Below, piece by piece: positions 1 through 10,978 of a stretch of 64,000 nucleotides of DNA. The stretch's first letter is position 1. Every line of letters starts with the position of its first letter. Source of the stretch: Piliocolobus tephrosceles (Eukaryota; Chordata; Mammalia; Primates; Cercopithecidae); contig NC_045452.1 of the NCBI RefSeq assembly GCF_002776525.5, forward strand, positions 29,162,405-29,226,404, written 5' to 3'. Position numbers and translations under genes: made by a program. The notes beneath the pieces were generated by a model that made no database searches, had not been told where the DNA came from, and saw only the letters and a program-made list of their open reading frames with translations.

Positions 1-32
1 TTGGAGAATCATCCCAAAGCAGACACCCCATG

Positions 33-729
33 TGATATGGTTTGGGTGTGTCCCCACCGAGTTCTCATCTTGAACTGTAGCTCCTGTAATTCCCATGTAT
101 GGTGGAAGGGACCTGGTGGGAGATAATTGAATCATGGGGGCGGTTTCCCCCGGTTTCCCCCATACTGTTCACTAGCATGAGACCAGTTCGGCAGGTCTCT
201 GATGGTTTTTTTTTTTTTTTTTTTTTTTTGAGATGAAGTCTAGCTCTGTCGCTGGGGCTGGAGTGCAGTGGCCGGATCTCAGCTCACTGCAAGCTCCGCC
301 TCCCGGGTTCACGCCATTCTCCGGCCCAGCTCCTCGGGAGGCTGGGACTACAGGCGCCGCCACCTCGCCCGGCTAGTTTTTGTATTTTTTGAGTAGAGAT
401 GGGGTTTCACCGTGTTAGCCAGGATGGTCTCGATCTCCTGACCTCGTGATCCACCCGTCTCAGCCTCCCAAAGTGCTGGGATTACAGGCTTGAGCCACCG
501 CGCCCGGCCGAGATCTGATGGTTTTATAAGGGGAAACCCCTTTTACTTGACTCTCATTCTCTCCTGCCACCATCCATGTGAGACGAGACGTTGTGCCTCC
601 TTGCCTTCCGCCATGATGGTAAGACCTCCCCAGCTACGTGGAACGGTGAGTCTGTTAAACCTCTCTTCTTTATAAATTACCCAGTCTCGGGTATGTCTTT
701 GTTACCAGCGTGAGAATGGGCTCATGACA
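33..729 (+). mobile_element. MST/THE1-type LTR (ERVL-MaLR), split by an Alu
   Basis: The left part (33-204) opens with 'tgatatggtttgggtgtg' and contains the 'attgaatcatgggggcgg' block typical of MaLR LTRs. The right part (510-729) carries 'ctgatggttttataagg', 'attacccagtctcgggta' and ends near 'gagaatgggctcatgaca', which matches the family 3' end. The element is a non-coding solo LTR on the plus strand. A minus-strand Alu has been inserted between the two halves, and the short duplicate 'tctgatgg' lies on both sides of it. Subfamily (MSTA, MSTB or THE1) is not resolved. Confidence 0.85.
205..509 (-). mobile_element. Alu, young Old World monkey type, full length
   Basis: The T-run at 205-229 is the reversed poly-A tail, and the body reads through 'gagtgcagtggccggatctc' and 'cacctcgcccggctag' to 'cgcgcccggcc' at 509, the 5' end of the Alu. 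These two variants are what I associate with cercopithecine AluYR-type copies. It interrupts the MST/THE1 LTR at 33-729, so it is the younger of the two. Confidence 0.93.
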
Positions 730-869
730 CCATGTAACCACAACCCTGGTCAAGAAATAGAACATGGCCCACCTTGGAGCTCCCTGTGTGCCTCCCTTTC
801 CCAAGCATGACACACCGCTGACTTCCAAGCCATCCTTTAGTTCTGCTTATTTGTACACTTTTATTATAT

Positions 870-1790
870 GAATGGAATTATACAATATGTACTCTTTTGT
901 GAAAAACTCTTCTTGCTCAACTTTCTGTTTTTTGTTTTGTTTTTGTTTTTGTTTTTTGAGATGGACTGTTGCTCTGGCACCCAGGCCAGAGTGCAGTGGC
1001 TCAATCCCGGCTCACTGCAAGCTCCGCCTCCCGGGTTCATGCCATTCTCCTGCCTCAGCCTCCGGAGTAGCTGGGACCACAGGTGCCCGCCACCTCGCCC
1101 GGCTGATTTTTTGTCTTTTTAGTAGAGACAGGATTTCACTGTGTTAGCCAGGATAGTCTCGATCTCCTGACCTCGTGATCCGCCCACCTCGGCCTCCCTA
1201 AGTGCTGGGATTACAGGCGTGTGAGCCACTGCGCCCGGCTTCAACTTTCTGTTTGTGGAAATATCTGTGTGGTATTAAGTGTGGTTTCTTCTTTTCCATT
1301 GCTGTAAAGTTTTCTATCACTTGAATAGATTGCAATTTGTCCCTTCTACTCCTGATGGACATTTGGATTGTGTCCAGTGTGGGGTCATTATAAGCAATGC
1401 CCCTCTGAATGTCTGCGTGCCTCTCGGTGGACATGTGCCCCGGTTCTGTGCTTTTCTTTCCCCTACAAGCAGGATTGCAGAGTCATAGGGCGTGCATCCT
1501 TCCCTCCAATAGATCGTGACAAACGATTTTGCAAAGCACCTTCTCCAGCTTACATTTCCACTGGCTGGCGATGGTTCTCGTTCCTCCCCCACACTGGGTG
1601 TGGTTGGTCCTAGCCCTTCTTATGGGTATGTCTGCATCTCTGGGTAATCTATCCTTCCCTGCTGCTCGCAGAGCTGCATACCTGGCCTTTCTCAAAACTC
1701 CCATTGTGGTGGAGCGTCTGTTTCCTTCCTGCTGCAGCCAAAAGAGACAGAGAGAGACTAACTTGGGATTTCATGTGATGCTATGATCAT
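870..1790 (-). mobile_element. L1M fragment (ORF2 3' part), split by an Alu
   Basis: Read on the minus strand, the sequence around 1290-1600 resembles the end of an old L1 ORF2: 'tccattgctgtaaagtttt', 'ctactcctgatggacattt' and 'gcagagtcatagggcgtgc' are diverged forms of the reversed L1 blocks for 'one mounted cycle of dead ORF2' near its C terminus. Many stops and indels show it is non-functional. An Alu (931-1240) has inserted into it with a 14-bp target duplication. The segment 1791-2000 has a similar but weaker resemblance. Confidence 0.6.
917..1254 (-). mobile_element. Alu with 14-bp target site duplication
   Basis: The Alu itself is 931-1240, starting with a T/G-rich tail and ending 'gcgcccggct'. 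The 14-mer 'tcaactttctgttt' lies directly before it (917-930) and again directly after it (1241-1254), a perfect target site duplication. The body includes 'cacctcgcccggctga'. It sits inside the L1M fragment and is therefore younger. Confidence 0.92.
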
Positions 1791-2341
1791 AAGCATTTTC
1801 TCATATCATTACAATTCTTCAAAAATGTGATTTTAATGACTGCGTAATATGCAGTTGCATGGATTAACATAATTTATTCCTTTATTATACATCAAGTTGC
1901 TGCTATTTTTTTCCTCTAGCAAATGATGCTGTGATAAATGTCCACATTTCTGGGTACTTTTTCCATAATAGATTTTTAGTAGTGGGATTCTTCAGTCATT
2001 ATTGCCGAATACAGGAGTCAACAAAATCGCTGCAGCCCTCCCCACCCCACAGTGGTTTGCAACAGAGGCTGCAGGTCTGCACATCTGGTTTCCTTTGGAA
2101 TATCTTAGAAAATGTAAGTTTGATAAATTATTTAGAAATTTAAAGATAACGTCGGGAATGGAGTGTGTAACTTCCAGGAGAGGGAAAAAGAAGGAACAAA
2201 GTTCAGAAGCAAGAAAAGACGTAGAAAAAAAAGCAAAGAAAAAGTATGGTAAATATGAAGCATTAATTACCAGGGCCCAAGCCAGTTCAGATATGATCAT
2301 GATAAATAATTTATAGTCACCTATTCAAAAGGAGATACATT
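1791..2341. other. Unresolved AT-rich stretch, possible L1 remnant
   Basis: The first 200 bases keep a loose resemblance to reversed old L1 3' sequence ('gatgctgtgataaatgtcc', 'tttagtagtgggattcttc'). From about 2000 to 2341 I recognise nothing. A 104-codon open frame at 2002-2316 (+) is lysine-rich at its end and matches no family I know, so I do not call it a gene. Confidence 0.35.
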
Positions 2342-2624
2342 GGCCGGGCGCGGTGGCTCACGCCTGTAATCCCAGCACTTTGGGAGGCTGAGACGGGCGG
2401 ATCACGAGGTCAGGAGATCGAGACCATCCTGGCTAACACGGTGAAACCCCGTCTCTACTAAAAAAAATACAATAAACTAGCCGGGCGAGGTGGCGGGCGC
2501 CTGTAGTCCCAGCTACTCTGGAGGCTGAGGCAGGAGAATGGCGTGAACCCGGGAGGCGGAGCTTGCAGTGAGCTGAGATCTGGCCACTGCACTCCAGCCT
2601 GGGCGACAGAGCGAGACTCCGTCT

Positions 2625-2658
<34 letters not shown>
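2342..2658 (+). mobile_element. Alu, young Old World monkey type, full length
   Basis: The element starts 'ggccgggcgcggtggctc', carries 'ccgggcgaggtggcggg' and 'gatctggccactgcactcc', and ends in a long pure A-tail. The flank 'ggagatacatt' occurs just before it (2331-2341) and just after the tail (2659-2669), a target site duplication. Low divergence plus a pure tail point to a recent insertion. Confidence 0.95.
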
Positions 2659-2660
<2 letters not shown>

Positions 2661-3610
2661 AGATACATTATACTTTTAAAAACCCCATAAAAGCCAACAA
2701 CATACCATTGATGAGAGATACACCAAGACTAAAAATTTTGTTTGAAATGGAAGGGTGGAAAAAATATGGGGGAAATACTACCCACCTCCCCAAATGTGGC
2801 TGGAATATCTGTATTCCCCCAAATCACATTTGAAAAGGATTAACGAGGACAAAGAGGGTGTTTCATGTGATCAAAAGTGCTTCACTCAGTCATGGACCTG
2901 TATAAATGTAACAACATAACCTAACCTCAGCATAAACAAGGCAAAAATGGATACAATGATGAGGAAATACTGACCTATCCACAAGTATAATGGGAAATTA
3001 TAACTCATCTGCAGAAAATGATGGACCAATGAGAAAAAGGTTTAAAAAGAAGACAAAATAATCAATATAGAAACAAAAATTATTGGAGTAGCAAAGAAAC
3101 ACAAAAAATGGAAATGACTGAAAAAAACAAAAGTTTACTTTTAGGAAAGACTAATAATGGAGATTTGAGAGTAAGCATCTTTGCCTGTTCTGCAGTTGGT
3201 GTATCTCCAGCATTCAGAAACCGGACCTGTCTGTAGTAGGAGCTGAATAATGTTTGTTGAATGACAAATAGATAAACTCCTAAGGATTAAAATCCAACTG
3301 TAATAATGAAGGGAGGTGAAACTGCAGATGCTGAAGATATTTTAAATATTATAAGCATCAGGAGAACCAAAATCAAGCCACAGAGTGGGGGAAAATAATT
3401 GCAAAAGACACACCTGATAACTGCCATCTAAAATTTAAAAAGAACTCTTAAAACTCAATAAAAAACAGCCCAATTTTAAAATGGGCAAAATATCTGGACA
3501 CCTCACCCAAGAAGATACACAGATAGCAAATAAACATACAAAAATATGCTTAGCGTATTGCAAAATACGCTCAACAATGAAATACCACTACACACGGGAT
3601 GGCCAAAATC
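2661..3610 (+). mobile_element. Old L1 (L1M/HAL1-like), left part, interrupted at 3611
   Basis: Around 2840-3010 the text resembles diverged L1 endonuclease-domain sequence ('aggacaaagagggtg', 'aagtataatgggaaattat'). From 3420 it is clearer ORF2: 'aactcttaaaactcaata', 'aaaatgggcaaaatatc', 'cctcacccaagaagatac'. It stops at 3610 in the sequence 'atggccaaaatc' and resumes after the inserted L1 at 6462 with the same 12-mer. Heavily mutated and non-coding. Its right part is 6462-7295. Confidence 0.65.
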
Positions 3611-3969
3611 TGATATAAGCAGGAGAGGCAGAGCAAGGTGGCAGAATAGAAATCTCCACCAATCAATCGTCCCCTCACACAAGGATGCCAAGTTAACAAC
3701 TATCTACACAGAAAAAGCACCTTCTTAAGAGTCAAAAATCAGACACACCCTAGACCAGAAGAGAATCCACTGCCTTGAAGGAAGGGACCTAATCCTGTGA
3801 GCATTCATCACCTGCTAACTGAAGAGCCCTTGGGCCCTGAATAACCAGCAGCGATACCCAGGTACTATATCCGGGGCCTTAGTGAGCCTCTGGGACTTGC
3901 TGGCTTTAGGTACCAACACTGCCACAGGGAGTTAAAGCATCAGGTGGGCTCTTTGAGTCCCCAATTCTA

Positions 3970-6145
3970 GGACTTGACTCTTCGAGCTGAAAAAGTATTT
4001 GATAAAATTCAACATTTTTTCATAATCAAAACCTGCAAAAAAAAAAAAATGGATATGGAAGGAATATACCTCAACATAATAAAAGCCATATACTACAGAC
4101 CCACAGCAAGTATCATACTGAATGGGGAACAACTGAAAGCCTTTCCTCTAAGATCTGGAACATGACAAGGATGCCCATTGTCACCACTGTTATTCAACAT
4201 AGTATACTGAAGTCCTAGCTAGAGCAATCAGACAAGAGAAATATATAAAGAATATCCAAACTGGAAAGGAAGCAGTCAAATTATCCTTATTTGTTGATGA
4301 TATCATCTCATATTTGGAAAAACCTAAAGACTTCACAAGGAAACTATTAGAACTGGTGAACAAATTCAGTACGGTTGCAAGATACAAATCATCATACAAA
4401 AATCAATAGCATTTCTATATGCCGACAGCGGACAATGTGAAAAAAAATTTAAAGAGTAATCTAATTTATCATGGCCATGCAAAATTAAATACCTAGGAGT
4501 GAACTTAACCAAATAAGTGAAAAATCTCTATAATGAAAACTATAAAATGCTGATGAAGGAAATTGAAGAGGACACCAATAAATGAAAAAATATTCCATGT
4601 TCATGGATTGGAAGAATAAATATTGGTAAAATGGCCATACTACCCAAAGCAGTCTACAGATTCAATACAATCCCACAAAAATACCAAAGACATTCTCCAC
4701 AGAAATAGAAAAACAATCCTAAAATTTATATGGAATCACAAAGACCCAGAATAGCCAAAGCTAGCCTAAATGAAAAGAACAAAACAGGAGGAATCACATT
4801 ACCTGACTTCAAATTATATTGCAGAGCTATAGTAACCAAAACAGCAGGGTACTGGCATAAAAACAGACACATAGACCAATGGAACAGAACAGAGAACCCA
4901 GAAACAAATCCACACACCTACAGTGAAATCATTTTTGACCAAGGTGCCAAAAATGGACACTGGGGGAAAAGATAGTCTCTTCAATACATGGTGCTGGGAA
5001 AACTGAATCTCCATATACAAAAGAATGAAACTAGACCTGTATCTCTTGCCATATACCAAAAAAAAAAAAAAAAAAAGTCTTAAATCTAAGTCCTCAAACT
5101 ATGAAATTACTACAGGAAAACATTGGGGAACATCTCCAGGACATTGGTCTGGGCGAAGATTTCTTGAATACTACCCCACAAGCACAGATGGACAAATGAG
5201 ATCACGTTAGTTAAAAAGCTTCTGCACAGCAAACAACCAATAAAGTGAAGAAATGATTAACAGAATGGGAGAAAATATTTGCAAACTACTCCTCTGACAA
5301 GGGATTAATAACCAGAATGTATAAGGAGCTCAAACAACTCTATAGAAAAAAAATAATGATCTGATCAAAAATGGGAAAAGATTTGAATATACATTTCTCA
5401 AAAGAAGCCATACAAATGTCAAAAGGCTTATGAAAAGGTGCTTAACGTCACTGATCATCAGAGAAATGCAAATCAAAACTATTAATACAATGATATATCA
5501 TCTTATCCCAGTTAAAATGGCTTATATCCAAGGGACAGGCAATAACAAATGCTGGTAAGGATGTGGAGAAAAGAGAACTCTTGTGCACTATTGGTAGGAA
5601 TGTAATTTACTACAATCACTATGGAGAACAGCTTGGAATTTCCTTAAAAAACTAAAAATTGAGCTACCATATGATCCAGCAATCCCACTGATATATATAT
5701 ATATATATATCATATATATTTATATCATATATATCATATATATTTGTATATCATGTGTCATATATATCATATATCATATATTTATATATATGATATATAT
5801 ACACCCCAAAAAGAAGGGAAATCAGCATATGGAAGAGATATCTGCACTCCTATGTTTATTGCAGCACTGTTTACAATAGCCAAGATTTGGAAGCAATCTA
5901 AGTGTCTGCCCATCAACAGATGAATGGATAAAAAATATGGTACATATACACAATGGAGTACTATTCAGCCATAAAAAAGCATGAGATCCCGTCATTTGCA
6001 ACAACATGGATGGAACTGGAGGTCATTATGTTACGTGAAATAATCCTGGAACAGAAAGACAAACATCGCATGTTCTTACTTTTTTTGTGGGATCTAAAAA
6101 TCAAAACAGTTGAACCAGTGGACATAGAAAACAGATGGATGTGAT
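3970..6145 (+). pseudogene. L1 ORF2 pseudogene (reverse transcriptase and C-terminal part)
   Basis: The intact protein is the L1 endonuclease/reverse transcriptase that copies L1 RNA into chromosomal DNA. Here the endonuclease part is absent. The catalytic reverse transcriptase motif is visible as F-V-D-D at 4290-4301 (active copies have FADD). Downstream, the peptide blocks GGITLPDFKLY (about 4790-4822) and MEYYSAIKKHEI (5953-5988) match the family. Reading frames break repeatedly, and a TA microsatellite at 5690-5800 sits inside the C-terminal part. It is a relic, not a gene. Confidence 0.85.
5690..5800. repeat. TA-rich microsatellite
   Basis: A run of 'atatatatat' followed by interspersed 'catatatat' and 'tatatcatat' units, grown within the L1 ORF2 relic. 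AT-only sequence of this kind can form cruciforms and is prone to length change. Confidence 0.9.
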
Positions 6146-6461
6146 CACCAGAGGTTGGAAATGGTAGTGGAGGGTTGTGTGGAGAGGTAGGTACAAAAAA
6201 ATAGGAAGCATGAATATGACCTACTATTTGATAGCACAACATGGTGACTATAGTCAATAATAACAATTTTATATTTTAAAATAATGTAATTGGGTTGTTT
6301 GTAACTCAAAGGATAAATGCTTGAGGGGTGGACACCCCATTCTCCATGATGTGCTTAGTTCACATGGCATGCCTGTATCAAAACATCTTATGTACCCCAT
6401 AAATATATACATGTATGTACCCACAATTTTTTTTTTAAGTTGCAAAATTTAAAAAAATAGA

Positions 6462-7295
6462 ATGGCCAAAATCCAAAATACTGACTACACCAACTACTGA
6501 TGAGGATGTGGAGCAACAGAAATTCTCACGCATTTGCTGGTGGGAATGCAAAATGGTGCAGCCACTTTGGAAGACAGTGTGGCAGTTTCTTCTAAAGCTA
6601 ATTGTAGTCTTATCATATAATCCAGCAGTCATGCTTCTAGATATTTACCCCATTGAGTCAAAAATGTTCAAACACAAAAAACTACAAATGAATGTTTTCT
6701 TATGATTGTCCGAACCTGGAAGCAACAAAAATGTCTTTCAATAAGTGAATGAACAAACTACGATATGCCCATGCAATGGGATATTGTTTAGTGATAAAAA
6801 GAAATGAGCTATGAAGCCATGAAAAGACAGGAAGGAAATTTTAATGCATACAGCGAAGTGAAAGAAGCCAATCTGAAAAGGCTACACACTAGGACCTCAA
6901 GTATATGACATTCTGGAGAAAGGAAAACCACGGAGACAGGAAATACATCAGTGGTTTCCCGGGGCTGGGGGCAGTGGGATGAATAGGCAGAGGGCAGAGG
7001 ATCTTTAGGGCAGTGAAGCTGCTCTGTCTGATTCTGTAATGGTGGATAATATACATTTGTCCAAATCCATAGAATGTACAACAGAAAGAGTGAACCTAAT
7101 GCAAACTGTTGACCTTGGAAGATAATGATGTGTCAATGTTGGTCATCAATTCTGTCTGTGAAATGTGTCTATGGTTCAGGGTGCTGGCCTTGGAGGGGGC
7201 GGATGTGGGTGGGGTTAGGTGGGAACTCTGTGTGCTTTCTGCTTATTTTTGTTATGAACCTAAGAGTGTTCTAAAAACTGTGGTCTATTAATTAA
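6462..7295 (+). mobile_element. Old L1 right part (ORF2 end and 3' UTR)
   Basis: It continues the element left at 3610, restarting with the duplicated 'atggccaaaatc'. L1 ORF2 end blocks are visible: 'gatgaggatgtggagcaac', 'gctggtgggaatgcaaaat' and 'gtttagtgataaaaagaaa'. The rest to about 7295 resembles an L1M 3' UTR ('gtggtttcccggggctgg', 'gttctaaaaactgtgg'). The two halves line up without apparent loss, so the younger L1 simply split the older one. Confidence 0.75.
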
Positions 7296-8539
7296 AAAAA
7301 TTATAATTGCATCCTATGAGCAGCTTTGTACCTATGAATGTGAAATTCTGGCTGAAATGGGCAACTTTCTAGAAAAATACAAATGACAAATATTGACTCA
7401 AAAAGGAAGTTAAAAAACCCTGAATACATCACAAAGCACTCAGTAACTTGAAGGGGCAGCCTTAGATCTCTCCTTTCCAAAGGCCCCATGCTGAGATGGC
7501 TTTATGGTTCCTTTCCCAAGCCCCAGGGATCAGAATGTAGGGCATAAAAGAATGCACGAGATTGGGGTCGCTGGCACAGCCGGGGTGGGCTCAAAGCCGT
7601 GGCTGCACCTGACCAGCCTCAGGCCATGCCAGGGTCTTGCCTCGGTGGCTTGCTGGGCCTTCATTGGACCATGAAGCTGGGTTTTGCTGCCTTCCTGGGA
7701 TGGGGACTCGGGCAGGGGCATCCACAGGCTCAGCCCCCCAAGCTGCTGCTCCCCCGCCACATCACTGACCCATGCATGTATCATTTGTGGACATGCCTGT
7801 GAAGACGGATAGCACAGGATGGAAAGAGGTGAGCCCGTCAGCGTGACCGTGGGAAGGTGGGCGAGGTGGCGGGGAGGGGGCCAGCGGGAGCTGTGTGCCT
7901 TATTATCTGATATTGTATATGCATTTGAGCTAATTATATCTATATTATATTTACATATATTTTTTATTACATATGATAATATACAAATATAAACATCTAT
8001 TTGTATATTTGTATATACTTGAAAAATTATATAACTTACATTTATACATAATTATATTGTTATACTTTCTTATAATCTGAATGATTCGGATACAACCAGA
8101 TGTTAACAGGGGTTAATCCCGGGTTGTGGATATGAAAGTGTTTGTTAAATTCTTCATTTTTTTTCTGTAATTTTTAATTGATTAAAAAAATAAAAGACTT
8201 GGCTTGGCCCTTGGGAGCCGGAGCCTACAGCTTGTTGGGGCCAAGGGGTGAGGGGCCAGGTGGGTGGTGGCCCCTGTGCTACACAGAGGTGGGGTGTGGC
8301 ACAGCGGCCTCGGCCACCGTGTCCCAAAGTTGGCCTCTCCTTCCTCGAGGGAAGCCGCATGGCTGTGGCATAAGCCCCATCTGTCTGTCCCTGCGTGGGG
8401 CCTGGCCTAGGAAAGCTAAGGCCTGCTTGGGAAGCAGCCAGGGGGTGGGTGCTGCCCTCCCCACCCAGCGCCCACACCCTCCCCCTGGCCGTCTCTCTTA
8501 ACCTGTTCCATTTTCTTCAGGTCATGACTGTCACCTACA
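7296..8539. other. Single-copy sequence with an AT-rich segment
   Basis: I see no gene, known repeat or RNA here. The part 7500-7890 and 8200-8500 is GC-rich. At 7905-8080 lies an AT-rich low-complexity stretch dominated by 'atatt' and 'tatata' words. Open frames of about 100 codons at 8154-8501 run in both directions through the same GC-rich bases and look like chance frames. Confidence 0.5.
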
Positions 8540-8712
8540 AGGATCCCGTGTTGTTTACTCGTCCAGGGCCCTCTCTCCACTAGGCCACCAACTCCACGAA
8601 GCAGGACCGTGTCTTTCTCGTCCATTCCTGTCCCCGCATCTGGAGCAGGGCTGTAATGTGACTGGGCCCGTGGCGGGTCCTTGACAACATTTGAGAGGTG
8701 AAGGAATGAGCT
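8540..8712 (+). mobile_element. L2 3'-end remnant
   Basis: The layout 'ccctctctccactaggcc ... gcaggaccgtgtctttct ... atctggagcagggctgtaa ... acatttgagaggtgaaggaatga' follows the L2 3' end ('actagaatgtaagctcc', 'gcagggactttgtctg', 'gcctggcacatag', 'aatatttgttgaatgaatg') with heavy divergence. Non-coding, ancient. Confidence 0.5.
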
Positions 8713-9319
8713 CCAGGCAGACTAGGGAGCTCGGCCCAGGGCTTTGCATCGAGGGAGGCCGGGCTGACCCAGATGACCTGTTTTCTGCACTTGGCTTTGT
8801 CCCTCCATCCTCATCAGTCGAGGTTGAAGGCCCAGGGATATCCTGCCAGCTCTTGTCTTGGTGATCAACTGGTCAGGAGAGATTTTATCCAGCAGGTGGC
8901 ACGACGAGGCTGGCCTGGCGCTGTGGAGGGTGACTGGTTGGTCATTTAACTCCACAAGCATTTATTGGACACCTACTGTCTTCCAGGCATGGATCTGTGG
9001 AGTGACGGATGGCCCCTGGGGTGAGGATTATGGTTCCACTCTAGTGTCAGAGAGCAGAGTAGGACATTGGAGGTCACCTGCCCATGAGTGAGGACGCTGG
9101 TGTCAGGGCCCACGCCTCTGGGTCCACGCCCAGCAGCCGCTGGGTGGAGGTGCTGGGACTTCACAGTGGCGAGGGTGGCCCAGCCTCGCTCTTCCTGGTG
9201 ACAAGCAGCAGAAGGTCATCTCTGCTCCCCACACCAGGTCAGAGTCTCTCAGTAAACTTGGTGACCACCATCCTCACGCACTCGTCACCAGGGAATGCCA
9301 ATGAGAACAGAGGACCCAG
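8713..9319. other. Single-copy sequence, nothing recognised
   Basis: Moderately GC-rich DNA. A short stretch around 8950-9000 ('aagcatttattggacacct') resembles the common ancient-repeat tail of L2/MIR type, but too little is left to call it. No supported gene. Confidence 0.4.
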
Positions 9320-9485
9320 GGACTGCCACTGCTGACCTGGCTATTAAAAATAATTGGCCACCCATAAAGCGGACGAAAAATGTGTTTGCCTCCAGTTTGG
9401 CTGGGAAATGTGACGTATTCTCATGTTGCCATAGAAACCAAGGTAAGTTCCTAACATCTTTCAGATATTTAATTTTGTGAGCCCG
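9320..9485. promoter_or_regulatory. Candidate regulatory island with an RFX X-box-like site
   Basis: A compact block with balanced base composition stands out between GC-rich flanks. It contains 'gttgccatagaaac' at 9425-9438, which fits the RFX X-box consensus (two half-sites of GTTGCC and RGNAAC spaced by AT), a CRE-like 'tgacgtatt' at 9411-9419 and a homeodomain-like 'taattgg' at 9352-9358. It resembles conserved non-coding DNA but conservation cannot be judged from one sequence. Confidence 0.3.
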
Positions 9486-9520
9486 GTGATGGTCATGGTG
9501 CATTGTTCAGGAAAGCAGGA

Positions 9521-9752
9521 CGAGAGAGAGAATGCGAGGGAGAGGGGAAGAGACAGAAAGAGAGGGAGAGAGAGGGAGAAAAGGGGGGGGGAGGGAGGAA
9601 GGCAGGGGAGGGGTGGAGGAGAGAGAGGGGGAGGGAGAGACACAGAAAGAGGGGGGGAGGAGGAAGGGGGAGAGAGAGATGGATCGGGAGAGAGAGGGAA
9701 GGAGAGGGATAGATAGAGGCGGAGGCAGGCAAGGAGAGAGACAAAGAGAAGG
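9521..9752 (+). repeat. Polypurine tract, GA/GGGA-rich
   Basis: Over about 230 bases nearly every base on the plus strand is G or A, in degenerate 'gagagg', 'gggag' and 'agagag' units, with a G-run near 9585-9594. Such mirror-like polypurine DNA can adopt triplex (H-DNA) structure. Long open frames on both strands (up to 156 codons on the minus strand at 9507-9977) are products of the low-complexity composition and are not genes. Confidence 0.92.
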
Positions 9753-10978
9753 ATGCCTTACCTGCATCTCTGAGTCTGCAGCACGCACTGGCTCCCGGAA
9801 ACCTCCTGGGCAGCAGCCTGGGCTGGAGGTGGGGAGATTCAGGCTCATGGGCCGTACACCGTGCTTCCCAAGCGTCCCTGGGGGCCCTGCTCTACTATCT
9901 TTCTGAGGATCGCTGATTGTTCCTCTCAGGCCTAGTGCTATCCCCAGCCCTGCGTGCTGTGGGCCCTGCGCAGCCACCAGTAACTCAAGGAGTGAAGGGG
10001 CCAGGTCAGCATGCCCGTCCCTGCCTCCTCCTGGTCACTGGTGTGCGGGGGGCCCCCTCCCCCTGTCCTTCCGAGAGAATGCAGTCCTCTGCTGGGAGCC
10101 GCGAGAGCCGGCTCAGCCTGCCTTGGGCCTGCCAACTGTGCCTGTGTGAGGACGGTGCTGGCCAGGGCATCATAGGGGTGTGGCATCATGGGGGCGTGGC
10201 ATTGCTGGGGCCTGGCACCCACGGCTACTCCAGGAGTCCTTGCTCTCCAGTGACTTCCTGGGTCGGCGGGGCGGAGGCTCCTGGCTTGTGCTGCAACCAG
10301 TGGCTGTGGGATGTGGGGTCAGGGCACTGCTTAGGACCCCGGGAGGTAAGGCTGTGTCCAGGCACGGCTTCCTGGGGCACTCCTCACCTGCCCCTGACCA
10401 GCCTCTTTCCCCGGCCCCTGCACAGAACAAGCCGATCCTGTGGTGTCTGAGCCCTGGTGCTCACTCCTACCCCTGGATATGTGGCCTGTCTGCAGTTCCC
10501 CTCTTGACCGCCTGCCCCGGACCAGTCCCCTGCATTTTAATTGCGAGCTGTCCGCACCCCTCACCTCTGCCTGGGCTCTTCCCTCTGCTCATAAAGGCAG
10601 AAAATCCCCGGGCGTGCTTAAGGGCCATGGTCAAGGGCTCTCCTGTGTTGGCTCCATCCGTGGGACGCTGGAGAGCCCCGTCCTGCTCTGCCCAGTCCCC
10701 ACCCTATGTCACAAGAGTGCACCTGCAACCTTTCGCCCCCTCCTCCTAGCAGGGACAGGCTCCAGCCTGGCTTCTCCTGCCTCGGGGGATGGAGTAGGGG
10801 GAGCACCTCGGTAGGGGTTCCCCAGCTCTGCAGTAGCAAGGGGGAGTCCCAGCTGCAGTCCGGGTGCCTCTAGGTGCAGGGGAGTGGACCCCCACTTCTT
10901 TTGCAGAGCGGGACCATCCTCAAGGTGTCTGGGGTCAGTGGGCGTGGCAAGGCAGAAAGGGGAGCGGGGGTGCGGTCA
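9753..10978. other. GC-rich single-copy sequence with an isolated minisatellite unit
   Basis: No supported gene or transposon. At 10168-10220 a single copy of 'tggcatcatgggggcgtgg' plus 'ttgctggggcctggcacc' matches the 61-bp unit that is tandemly repeated from 10979. The open frames of 177 and 189 codons at 9917-10749 overlap each other and are rich in Pro/Ser/Leu, as expected from GC-rich non-coding DNA. Confidence 0.5.

Larger units (their letters stand above)
3611..6461 (+). mobile_element. Younger L1 (L1P-type) inserted in the old L1, internally deleted
   Basis: Both sides carry the 12-mer 'atggccaaaatc' (3599-3610 and 6462-6473), the target site duplication. The 5' portion (3616-3960) is 5'UTR-like sequence ('caaggtggcagaatagaa'), then at about 3970 it jumps directly to the reverse transcriptase part of ORF2, so ORF1 and the first half of ORF2 are missing. 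The 3' UTR has the recognisable 'gtttgtaactcaaaggat' and 'taccccataaatatataca' blocks and an A/T-rich tail. This looks like a primate L1 (PB/MA age), dead because of the deletion and many stops. Confidence 0.88.

Noticed and set aside
2002..2316. 104-codon lysine-rich open frame
   Set aside because: No family recognised, no start context evidence, and it abuts possible L1 remnants.
9507..9977. 156-codon minus-strand frame rich in Ser/Pro/Leu and plus-strand Arg/Glu/Gly frames
   Set aside because: They are translations of the polypurine tract and its complement.
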